Source of the DNA: Deltaproteobacteria bacterium
GTDB taxonomy: Bacteria; Bdellovibrionota_B; Oligoflexia; Oligoflexales; Bog-1112
Length of the DNA stretch: 6,784 nt
Direction of reading: 5' to 3'
Assembly: GCA_003136475.1 (NCBI GenBank)
Contig: PLEQ01000133.1
Span: 1 to 6,784, forward strand
Shown here: positions 1 to 6,440 of the stretch, piece after piece
Position numbering within the stretch: the first letter of the stretch is position 1
Layout: every line of letters begins with the position of its first letter
Made by a program: the position numbers and the translations under genes
The notes under the pieces: model-generated
What the model saw: the letters and a program-made list of their open reading frames with translations, nothing else
Database searches by the model: none
Told to the model about the DNA's origin: nothing

Positions 1-1823
1 GCACTTTAACCAATGCGATCAAAGAAGGTGCGCCATTGGCGAAGCAGCGTACGGATCAAAACGAAGCAGATTTTTGGCCACGTCTCACACGGTCGATTCG
101 TCCGTTTAATATTCCGGTTGCTGAGAGCGTCGCGAATTTGTTGCAGTGGAAAGAGGGTTCGATCAAGAAAGTGCTCGATCTCGGTGGGGGATCCGGTGTT
201 TTTGGGGGAGCCTTCCTCAAACGTTTCCCAAATGTGAAGGTTTTGCAGGTCGACTGGCCGCAAGTGAATAACGAGGCTCGTAAATTTAATTTTGAAGCTT
301 TTAGAGAAGGACGCTTTCAATCCCTTGATGGTGATATCTTTGAATCACCTTGGGAGCGAGAAGGTCCGTTCGATATTGTGATTCTTTCCCACATTCTTCA
401 TCAAGAAGACAAGCCGCGTATGGAAACGTTGATGCGTCGTATCGGCAATAGTATTCATGCGGATAGTCAAGTTATCATCAACGAGTTTTGTGTCAACGAA
501 AAGAAAAACTTTCCTCCTTACAGTCTGATCTTTGGTCTGAGCATGGTTTTGCAAAATGGCGGAGGGGGAGTGTATTCGTATTCTGATTTTGAGGAACTGT
601 ACCGACTGATCGGACATGAGACCTATCTCATCTCATCACCGGTTCCGCCTTCCACGGTTTTTTTCTCGCGCTTAAAGGCTAAAAATAAAGGCGGAGACGT
701 AAAAGTTAGGAGTCTTCAAGCTAAGACGACATCTCTGACCACAGATAAGGATGAAGTTAAAAATATGCCTAGTACTCTTGCGAGTCGCGTCTGGGACACC
801 GTGGATAATGCAACACGTGAAAAATGGTTGCTCGAACGTTTTCAGAAGCAGTTGCAATTTGCCAGTACGATGAGTCCGTATTGGAAAAAACGTCTGACGG
901 CCAAAATTATAGAAAAGACACCGTTCACACGAACGGATCTTGAGAATTTACCAGTCTTTTTTAAGAGCGAATTGCGTCTTTTGAATCCCTATGACTTGAC
1001 TGGGGACGCTAAGCGTTCGTGGTATATGGTCCGGGGCTCGGGTGGTACGACCGGTGCACCGACGACCGTCTTTTGGTCTGAGAACGACTGGCGAGCAGCC
1101 GTCGAAACATCAGCGCGTTTCTTGAATACGGTGAAGAGTTGGAAGGGTATGCGTATTTGGAATGGCTACAACCAAGGCCATGTTGCGGGACCGGTATTTG
1201 ACGACATTATTCGAATGGTGGGAGCAACGCCAATTCCTCGACATTTCAAGAGTACGGATGCGGAAGCGATTCAGGAGATGGAGAAATTCAAAGTGGATAC
1301 GATGGTTCTCACTCCGAAAAGTGGGAGTGGTAAAGGTGGTTCGCTGGAGGACTTTCTGGCTTTGGATCCGAATTTTTTAAAGCGGCTAGGTATAAAAAAT
1401 TTATGGGTATCGAGTACGGTGCTTGAGAAGGATCTGGTGGCGGAGCTTAAAGGGCTCGGAGTTGAAAACATTGTGAATTTCTATGGCAATACTGAAGCTA
1501 TGCCAACTGCGATTTCTTGCCCAGCCGATCCGCACAGTTTCCATATTTGTCAGGGTCATATTTTTCTAGAAGTTTTGGACGAAAACGGCCGCCATGTGAG
1601 TTCAGGCAAACGTGGGACGGTGGTCGTATCACGCATAGCTTCTAGCGATGGTGCTAAGCTTGGCCCGGCAGAAGCGACACAGTTATTTCGCTTTGTGGTG
1701 GGTGATAGTGCCGTCTATGAGAACAAAAAATGTTCCTGCGGTTCGACGAGTCCAAAAATCTCCAAGATTGAGCGTGTGCCATCGGAAGAGAAAGTGATGG
1801 GAGGATGTGAGCGATGGGACTAG
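1..1823 (+). CDS. O-methyltransferase / PaaK-LuxE-like acyl-activating fusion enzyme (5' partial)
   Basis: The reading frame is open to the left edge (first complete codon at base 3), giving 606 visible residues, numbered here from that codon. Residues 1 to about 226 form a class I SAM methyltransferase of the small-molecule O-methyltransferase type. They show the SAM-binding motif LDLGGGSG (58-65), an acidic residue in GDIFE (D111), and SHILHQED (H130, H133). The N-terminal dimerisation domain of this family would lie upstream. After a polar linker (about 227-254), residues 255-606 form an adenylate-forming domain like PaaK and LuxE: the P-loop GSGGTTGAPT (345-354), YGNTEA (494-499), a GD at D568 and a CSCG motif (C577, C579). 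The chain stops 38 residues after D568, so the PaaK-type C-terminal lid is missing. C602 lies near the end, as does the acyl-accepting Cys of LuxE. Inferred role: methylating a small molecule and activating a carboxylic acid as acyl-AMP for the next gene's reductase. Substrates are unknown. Confidence 0.85.
   Translation, partial: TLTNAIKEGAPLAKQRTDQNEADFWPRLTRSIRPFNIPVAESVANLLQWKEGSIKKVLDLGGGSGVFGGAFLKRFPNVKVLQVDWPQVNNEARKFNFEAFREGRFQSLDGDIFESPWEREGPFDIVILSHILHQEDKPRMETLMRRIGNSIHADSQVIINEFCVNEKKNFPPYSLIFGLSMVLQNGGGGVYSYSDFEELYRLIGHETYLISSPVPPSTVFFSRLKAKNKGGDVKVRSLQAKTTSLTTDKDEVKNMPSTLASRVWDTVDNATREKWLLERFQKQLQFASTMSPYWKKRLTAKIIEKTPFTRTDLENLPVFFKSELRLLNPYDLTGDAKRSWYMVRGSGGTTGAPTTVFWSENDWRAAVETSARFLNTVKSWKGMRIWNGYNQGHVAGPVFDDIIRMVGATPIPRHFKSTDAEAIQEMEKFKVDTMVLTPKSGSGKGGSLEDFLALDPNFLKRLGIKNLWVSSTVLEKDLVAELKGLGVENIVNFYGNTEAMPTAISCPADPHSFHICQGHIFLEVLDENGRHVSSGKRGTVVVSRIASSDGAKLGPAEATQLFRFVVGDSAVYENKKCSCGSTSPKISKIERVPSEEKVMGGCERWD
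1799..1804 (+). promoter_or_regulatory. Shine-Dalgarno for the acyl reductase gene
   Basis: GGGAGG lies inside the last codons of the fusion enzyme gene, nine bases before the ATG at 1814. It supports that ATG as the start and implies translational coupling across the 10-base overlap. Confidence 0.7.
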
Positions 1824-3241
1824 TCAAACTGCTACCGTGCTACATCGCAGGCACTCGCGTCGAGATCGACGAGACTGGGCCGAGGCCATCTACGGTCGTG
1901 TCTTTGGATGGTAAAGAGATGATTCCAGCTGTGACGACGACCGCAACGCAGTTACGCCAGGCTTTACGTCACGGTGAGGTCTGTCAGAAAATTCTGAATC
2001 GGACCTCAATTGAGGAGCGCGTTGGAGTCGTCAAGTTGATTTTGAAAGAGTATGCGAATTATCGTAAAGAGATCGCTTGGGCACTGGCGAAATTCCGAGG
2101 TCTACCTGTCAAAGATAGTCAGTGGATGTGTGACCTTCTTATGGTTTGGTCGGAGCAAGTGGATGAGCTGGTAGCGTCGGTCTGGGGGCTTGGTGGTGAG
2201 GAATATAGACGCGTTGCGTTTAGAGATAAAATTTTGGGTAAAGTGAGCTATAAATCGAAGGGTTATGCTGCACTGATTACCTCTTCAACAATGGATGGTC
2301 CGCCGGGGATTGCAGCGATTTGCCATGCTATTTTGTCGGGAACTCATTTAATTATTAGACCCAGTTGGCGAGATGTTGTGGTGCATTTTATGTTTGAGAT
2401 TCTTCACGAGCATAAGCTGGATCAATACTGTCAGCTGGTGCGGTGGCAATCCACAAGTGTGGAAGCCATGGAACTCAATCGTCAGTTGATACGTAATGTC
2501 CAGCAAGCGATTGTTTTCTGTTCCGATCGTACCTATCGGGAGCTCATCGCAGGCAATCGTGATGAAGATCGCGAGCATCTGGCTCGTAAAATTCATAAGT
2601 ACGGCACGGGCTTGCCCTTGGTCATTGTGACTGAGGCAGCGGATCTTGATCAGGCTGCGGAAGCTATTTTTATCGGCGCCCGCCGGGGGAATGGCAAGTT
2701 CTGTCTTTCACACAGTCCGGTGCTGGTGGATCGTAAAATCTATCCTGCTTTATTGAAGAAGCTGGTCACTCTTTCAGCACAGCTCAAAACTGGCGACCTG
2801 CTAGATCCAGCGACAGAAAGAGGTCAGTGGGAAGCTGATGACATCAAAAGTTTGAAGAATCTCTTAGCGAGTTTTGGCGGTCGGGTTGCGCAAGGCGAGT
2901 TTCAGACGCATAGTATGGATGTTATAATTCTGGACGATGTCCCGCAAAACTCTCCCACATTATATCAGGAATTTCCGGGGACATTGTTGGCGCTGATTCC
3001 CTTTGATAAAAACGATGAGGCGGTAGCCCTGGCGCAAAAAAGTCTCTCGATGAATCAGCGTGAAGCTTGGACGGCGGTGAATGTTTTTGGCTCACCTGAA
3101 GAGTATGAGGAGTTTACGAAATCGATTGATTCATTCCATTTTTTGCACGCGGGCATTACTTCCGAGCCAAGGTTTCTGCTCCCTCATCAGGGACGGTACT
3201 TTTCCTTCGATTTAACGCGCCGTCAAACCATAGTGTTGTAA
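1814..3241 (+). CDS. LuxC-like acyl-CoA/acyl-enzyme reductase (aldehyde dehydrogenase fold)
   Basis: This 475-residue protein has the aldehyde dehydrogenase fold from end to end. A nucleotide-binding segment runs over about 150-200, with R182-P183-S184 where most family members have KPS. GKFCLS carries the nucleophilic Cys at C297. A stretch typical of the family follows (VDRKIYP, then GDLLDPATERG), and E386-F387 matches the EIFGP motif. At the place of the ELGGK motif, which supplies the general-base Glu, there is K262-Y263-G264-T265-G266, 35 residues before the Cys. Loss of that Glu is usual in CoA-acylating and LuxC-type reductases, which need no water activation to hydrolyse a thioester. 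I therefore infer NAD(P)H-dependent reduction of an acyl thioester to an aldehyde, fed by the upstream activating enzyme. The protein is probably cytoplasmic. An oxidising aldehyde dehydrogenase is less likely. The substrate could be a fatty or an aromatic acid; the sequence does not tell. Confidence 0.8.
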   Translation: MGLVKLLPCYIAGTRVEIDETGPRPSTVVSLDGKEMIPAVTTTATQLRQALRHGEVCQKILNRTSIEERVGVVKLILKEYANYRKEIAWALAKFRGLPVKDSQWMCDLLMVWSEQVDELVASVWGLGGEEYRRVAFRDKILGKVSYKSKGYAALITSSTMDGPPGIAAICHAILSGTHLIIRPSWRDVVVHFMFEILHEHKLDQYCQLVRWQSTSVEAMELNRQLIRNVQQAIVFCSDRTYRELIAGNRDEDREHLARKIHKYGTGLPLVIVTEAADLDQAAEAIFIGARRGNGKFCLSHSPVLVDRKIYPALLKKLVTLSAQLKTGDLLDPATERGQWEADDIKSLKNLLASFGGRVAQGEFQTHSMDVIILDDVPQNSPTLYQEFPGTLLALIPFDKNDEAVALAQKSLSMNQREAWTAVNVFGSPEEYEEFTKSIDSFHFLHAGITSEPRFLLPHQGRYFSFDLTRRQTIVL

Positions 3242-3246
3242 GGAGG
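3241..3246 (+). promoter_or_regulatory. Shine-Dalgarno for the stand-alone degenerate receiver
   Basis: AGGAGG begins on the last base of the reductase stop codon and stands six bases before the ATG at 3253. This near-ideal site shows that the short degenerate receiver is translated as a gene in its own right. Confidence 0.75.
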
Positions 3247-3252
3247 TTTAGC

Positions 3253-3645
3253 ATGCGTAGGATCAGCATCATTGGTGACGACCATGAACTTGCGAAATAT
3301 AAATCAATGTTCGCAGATTTCGATTACGACGTGCAGTTGATTCGAAGAGGTGAGTTGGAGAAGGTTACGGTTGAGGAGGATTTGGCGCTTGTTGTATTTC
3401 CGTGGGAGGGCTATCGAGAAATTTTCGAATTTTCGAAGTTTAAAACGCATTTGGCACGAGGATCGGTGATTGTCGTGGGTCCCTCTTTGTATTTTTACGA
3501 AGTGGAGGACTGGGTGATTGAGGGTTCTGTGTGTTTTGTTTCTGAGCCGGTAAGTTCGCATCTAATTCGATCCGTTATCGATGAAGCCTTACGATTGCAT
3601 AGTGAAAAGGGACGCAGTAAAATTCGTGAACCGAGTGCTGCTTGA
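3253..3645 (+). CDS. Stand-alone degenerate receiver-like protein (pseudo-receiver)
   Basis: This 130-residue protein has the outline of a CheY-like receiver. It opens with a hydrophobic strand ending in an acidic pair (ISIIGDD, D9-D10). A third strand follows as DLALVVFPWEG (43-53), then VIVVGPS (72-78), and VSEPV (96-100) precedes a final amphipathic helix. The phosphorylation residues are gone: the phospho-acceptor Asp position falls on V48 (F49 next to it), the Thr/Ser position falls near G76, and the invariant Lys before the last proline is E98. It cannot be phosphorylated in the normal way and, if a receiver, would act by binding a partner. No output domain is attached. It lies 11 bases after the reductase gene and 24 before the kinase gene, which suggests an adaptor for either one. 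The receiver assignment rests on pattern alone; a different small alpha/beta fold cannot be excluded. Confidence 0.65.
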   Translation: MRRISIIGDDHELAKYKSMFADFDYDVQLIRRGELEKVTVEEDLALVVFPWEGYREIFEFSKFKTHLARGSVIVVGPSLYFYEVEDWVIEGSVCFVSEPVSSHLIRSVIDEALRLHSEKGRSKIREPSAA

Positions 3646-3654
3646 TCAAGCTTT

Positions 3655-3659
3655 AGGAG
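3655..3659 (+). promoter_or_regulatory. Shine-Dalgarno for the histidine kinase
   Basis: AGGAG lies ten bases before the ATG at 3670 and only four before an in-frame GTG at 3664. The ATG has the better spacing and codon and is preferred. The two choices differ by two residues. Confidence 0.6.
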
Positions 3660-3669
3660 TTTAGTGTGT

Positions 3670-5526
3670 ATGACGAGCCAACAGGAGAGTCCTGAAAGCG
3701 CATTTGTTCAGCGCTTCATTGATTTTTTTAAGGATAGCCCCGATCCGTTTGTAATTATGGATTGGACGAGTGATACGATTTTGCATGCGAATAAAACCTT
3801 TCAAAAGTTTTATGGCTCGACGAACAAAAATCTGCGCGCTTTGATAGCTAAGGATGACGTGCCGTCCTATGAAATATTCAAAGAAGACTTACAAAAAAAT
3901 AGGAACGCAATTTTGACTTGTCGCTTCGGTCTTCCGGATACTATACCGGTCGATTCTTTTGTTCGGGCCCAGATGATGCAAGACGGCAGAGTGATTGCGC
4001 AAGTTATCGATATTTCATCGGATGCGAGAAAAAAAGAAGAGGAGTCTCAAAAGAAGTGGATCGATTATTTTGAGCGTCTCTTTGCCAATAGTAAAGATAT
4101 TATGAACCTGTTTTCTATGACCCAGCGTAAGATCTTGCGGTGGAATCCGCAGGCAGGTGCGGCGATGGGCTATTCAAAAGAAGACCTCGAGAATGTCCCA
4201 ATTGAGAAAATCTATCCTCCGGAAGAATTGTTGAAGCTTGGTGGAACTTTTCAGAAACTTGCGGAATCCGGTTTTGCGGAAGAGAAATTAAAAATTTATA
4301 GAAAAGGTAAAGACCTGGGTGATACTTGGATTCGTGCTTTCGTTGTACAATATGAGCCCGAAATTTTGTGCTTGGTCCATACCATCGATATTACTGATGA
4401 GAAGGAGCGTGAGCGCAACCTTCTTAAAGAAACTCGGCTAGCAGCCCTGGGCGAGGCCAGTGCGTCCCTGGCGCATGAGATCAATAATTCCCTGCAGTCG
4501 ATTCAGTTTAACCTTTATCTTTTAAAAGAGGAAAAGGCACGCCTGCCGGAAGACTGTTTCAAGCGTCTAGAGAAAATTGAAATGAACGTAACGCATATTG
4601 GGTCAGTTGTGCGTAACATCCAAAATTACACACACTTTTCACGATCCGGTAAATCTAATGTCTTTGTAAGCTCGATCCTTGAAGGTGCATTGCAGATTCT
4701 TGAAGGCTATATGTCCAACCGCCAGGTCGAGGTTGTCAGTAAGATTCAGCGCGATCTCCCACCGATTGGGGTCGATCCCAATCAGATGCAGCAGATTCTG
4801 CTGATCCTTTTGAAAAATGCTGTACAGGCTATGGTGAGCAGTCCGGTACGTAAAATTACTATCATAGTTAAGACTGACGATCTGTTCAATATCGTATTAC
4901 AGATGAAAGACAGCGGTTGTGGTATTCCCGAAGAAGTTAAGAAGCACCTTTTTGAGTCCTTTGTTACTACCAAACCGATCGATGTAGGTCTGGGGCTTGG
5001 GCTTTCGGTTGCAAAGAAGCTGGCGAGTGCGAATGACGTCGGAATGACCTTTACCAGCGAAGTGGGCGTAGGAACAGAGTTTACACTCATATTTAAAACC
5101 CAACAGGAAGCCGTTGGTGAGGAAAAAGCTCACCCAAAAGTCTTACTGTATGTTGATGACAAAGATTCCCTATTTCCGTCATTTGAAGAATTTCTGACCT
5201 CTAAGAAGATTGCGGTCATACGTTCGCAGTCTGCGAAAGATGCTGTTAAAACACTCATTAGTAATCACATCGACTTAGTCATGTGTGCGGAGAACATGTA
5301 TCCGGTTTCGGGATATGCGTTTATGAAAGAAGCAGCGAATATTTTTGCGGGCCCTATTTGTCTGATTCGAGATACCAATAACCCTCTCAATACGGTAGGC
5401 GAAATGGATTTTGCACGAAATGTCGAAAAGCTCAACTATCCTTGTGATGTTGAGACATTTACAAAAAAAGTTACAGATATGCTTCTACAGTTGAAGCATG
5501 AGGAGGAAGCTTATGAGCACCAATAG
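3670..5526 (+). CDS. Cytoplasmic PAS-PAS hybrid histidine kinase with degenerate receiver
   Basis: From the ATG the protein has 618 residues. Two PAS-like sensor domains lie at about 16-117 and 130-243, the second ending in the usual DIT-x-E linker. A HisKA domain follows with the phospho-acceptor H269 in LAHEINNSLQS. The ATPase domain has N383 (LLKNAVQAM), D414-S-G-C-G (G1 box), the FESFVTTK segment, and GLGLGLS (440-446, G2 box). It therefore looks catalytically complete. A C-terminal receiver (about 490-610) keeps the acidic pair D496-D497, but A540 replaces the phospho-acceptor Asp (DLVMCAENMYPVSG aligns without gaps to the usual DLVLLD-x-x-MP pattern) and Y590 replaces the invariant Lys. 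I see no signal peptide or membrane helix, so the signal should be cytoplasmic: a ligand in a PAS domain or a partner protein. The gene overlaps the canonical receiver gene by 14 bases, making that protein the likely phosphate acceptor. Confidence 0.9.
   Translation: MTSQQESPESAFVQRFIDFFKDSPDPFVIMDWTSDTILHANKTFQKFYGSTNKNLRALIAKDDVPSYEIFKEDLQKNRNAILTCRFGLPDTIPVDSFVRAQMMQDGRVIAQVIDISSDARKKEEESQKKWIDYFERLFANSKDIMNLFSMTQRKILRWNPQAGAAMGYSKEDLENVPIEKIYPPEELLKLGGTFQKLAESGFAEEKLKIYRKGKDLGDTWIRAFVVQYEPEILCLVHTIDITDEKERERNLLKETRLAALGEASASLAHEINNSLQSIQFNLYLLKEEKARLPEDCFKRLEKIEMNVTHIGSVVRNIQNYTHFSRSGKSNVFVSSILEGALQILEGYMSNRQVEVVSKIQRDLPPIGVDPNQMQQILLILLKNAVQAMVSSPVRKITIIVKTDDLFNIVLQMKDSGCGIPEEVKKHLFESFVTTKPIDVGLGLGLSVAKKLASANDVGMTFTSEVGVGTEFTLIFKTQQEAVGEEKAHPKVLLYVDDKDSLFPSFEEFLTSKKIAVIRSQSAKDAVKTLISNHIDLVMCAENMYPVSGYAFMKEAANIFAGPICLIRDTNNPLNTVGEMDFARNVEKLNYPCDVETFTKKVTDMLLQLKHEEEAYEHQ
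5501..5506 (+). promoter_or_regulatory. Shine-Dalgarno deciding the start of the canonical receiver
   Basis: AGGAGG stands six bases before the ATG at 5513. The longer in-frame choice, an ATG at 5498, would overlap this site and has no site of its own, so 5513 is the supported start. Confidence 0.8.
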
Positions 5527-5926
5527 TCAAAGTCCGACGGGTGATCGAACAAGTCTTGATGGTGTTCATATACTCATTGTCGATGACTCGGATGAGCTGC
5601 GGGAAATTATCGAGTTTGTTCTGGCAGCCAGGGGGGCGCGGGTGGATAGTGCGTGTGATGGGGCCGAAGCTATTTCGATGTCACAGACCACAAGTTATGA
5701 TCTTATTTTGATGGATCTGCGCATGCCTGGTTTAGATGGTCGCGATACCGCAGCCAAGATTAAAAGCCGTCCCAGCAAAACAAAGATCGTAGCCCTAACC
5801 GGCGACCTCAATGCGATGCGAGCGTCTGCGAAGGATTCACCATTTGATGCATTTATCTCAAAGCCGATAGATCCCGGCAATCTTTCTGTCAGTATTATAA
5901 ATGCAGTCAATGTGAAATGTTCTTAA
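5513..5926 (+). CDS. Single-domain response regulator (canonical CheY-like receiver)
   Basis: The 137-residue protein is one complete receiver domain after a polar N-terminal stretch of about 16 residues. It has the acidic pair D24-D25 (ILIVDDSDE), the phospho-acceptor D68 in LILMDLRMPGLDG, T96 in VALTGD and K117 in ISKPID, so every residue of the phosphorylation site is present. There is no DNA-binding or enzymatic domain, so it should act by protein contact or as a phosphate shuttle or sink. Its gene overlaps the end of the hybrid kinase gene by 14 bases, and the kinase's own receiver lacks the acceptor Asp. I therefore infer that H269 of the kinase phosphorylates D68 here. The next partner is not visible in the window. 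It is the last gene of the tightly packed five-gene group. Confidence 0.92.
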   Translation: MSTNSQSPTGDRTSLDGVHILIVDDSDELREIIEFVLAARGARVDSACDGAEAISMSQTTSYDLILMDLRMPGLDGRDTAAKIKSRPSKTKIVALTGDLNAMRASAKDSPFDAFISKPIDPGNLSVSIINAVNVKCS

Positions 5927-5928
5927 TC

Positions 5929-5958
5929 TTGACTTCCGCATTGAAAACTCGGAATCAT
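5929..5958 (+). promoter_or_regulatory. Possible sigma70-type promoter for the TSUP gene
   Basis: TTGACT (5929-5934, five of six matches to the -35 consensus) is followed after 18 bases by AATCAT (5953-5958, four of six to the -10 consensus). It sits in the 74-base gap that separates the signalling genes from the TSUP gene, the first real gap after four tight junctions. Such matches are common by chance, and the -10 half is weak. Confidence 0.3.
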
Positions 5959-6000
5959 AGTAGGGGGATTGTGTCTTCTCCCTCGTGAAAGCAGGTGAGT

Positions 6001-6369
6001 ATGTCAGCAGCGTATATGATCGTTTTGGGAGTTGTTGCAGGCATGATGTCGGGAATTTTTGGGATTGGGGGTGGGATCATTATTGTTCCCATTCTGCTCT
6101 TTGTGTTTGGATTGAAGTATCACGCCGCAACGGGTACTTCGCTAGTCGCCCTCCTGCTCCCCGTGGGTTTTTTTGGGGTCTGGTACTATTATAAGAGTGG
6201 CAAAATTGTTGATTCCGATGTTCTTTCGGGTCTGATGATTGCTCTGGGGATGTTTTTGGGTACCTATCTTGGCGCCAAAATCGCCGTGCCGATTCCTGAG
6301 GTCTATTTGCGTAAGGGTTTTGCGTTCGTACTCTGCGCTGCAGCGCTGAAGACGTGGTTCAGTCGCTAG
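6001..6369 (+). CDS. Half-size TSUP (TauE/SafE) family membrane protein
   Basis: The 122-residue protein is almost entirely hydrophobic. It carries the TSUP signature near its N-terminus, GMMSGIFGIGGGIIIVP (14-30), followed by ATGTSL (43-48). Hydrophobic segments lie at about 5-36, 43-64, 74-97 and 103-119, about four membrane passes. Usual members are about 250 residues with two such halves, so this is a single half that would need to form a dimer. Half-size members are known in the family. The frame is intact and ends cleanly, so it does not look like a broken gene. TSUP proteins move sulfur compounds or organic anions across the inner membrane; the substrate here cannot be told. The ATG at 6001 is chosen because AGGTGA (5993-5998) lies at suitable spacing before it; an in-frame GTG at 5995 would add two residues. 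Confidence 0.85.
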   Translation: MSAAYMIVLGVVAGMMSGIFGIGGGIIIVPILLFVFGLKYHAATGTSLVALLLPVGFFGVWYYYKSGKIVDSDVLSGLMIALGMFLGTYLGAKIAVPIPEVYLRKGFAFVLCAAALKTWFSR

Positions 6370-6440
6370 ACGACTTGGGAATTGCATGTGCCACGTCTTT
6401 CGTGGGATAAGAGCGATTTCCTCATTTTTTGGACCACCTT

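Noticed and set aside
36..38. TTG at 36 as the start of the first gene
   Set aside because: The same frame is open back to base 3 and reads TLTNAIKEGAP, which fits the segment before the SAM motif in O-methyltransferases. There is no good ribosome site. The gene starts upstream of the window.
345..617. Minus-strand open frames opposite the large genes
   Set aside because: They lie antisense to well-supported coding regions, show no recognisable motifs, and are explained as shadows of the plus-strand frames.
1..3241. A bioluminescence (lux) operon
   Set aside because: The LuxE- and LuxC-like parts are present, but no luciferase LuxA/LuxB or LuxD genes are seen, and the methyltransferase fusion is not part of known lux operons.
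3640..3651. Perfect 12-base palindrome GCTTGATCAAGC across the stop codon of the degenerate receiver gene
   Set aside because: One or two 12-base palindromes are expected by chance in a window this size. It has no loop or T run for a terminator, and no second copy was found to suggest an operator.
5498..5512. ATG at 5498 as the start of the canonical receiver
   Set aside because: It overlaps the AGGAGG that serves the ATG at 5513 and has no ribosome site of its own.
5934..5954. Short inverted repeat TTCCG/CGGAA after the canonical receiver gene
   Set aside because: A five-base stem with an 11-base loop and no T run is too weak to call a terminator, and it overlaps the promoter-like sequence.
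6391..6405. Hairpin CCACG-TCTTT-CGTGG after the TSUP gene as a terminator
   Set aside because: The stem is only five pairs and the T run (6424-6429) is about 18 bases away, so it does not fit an intrinsic terminator.
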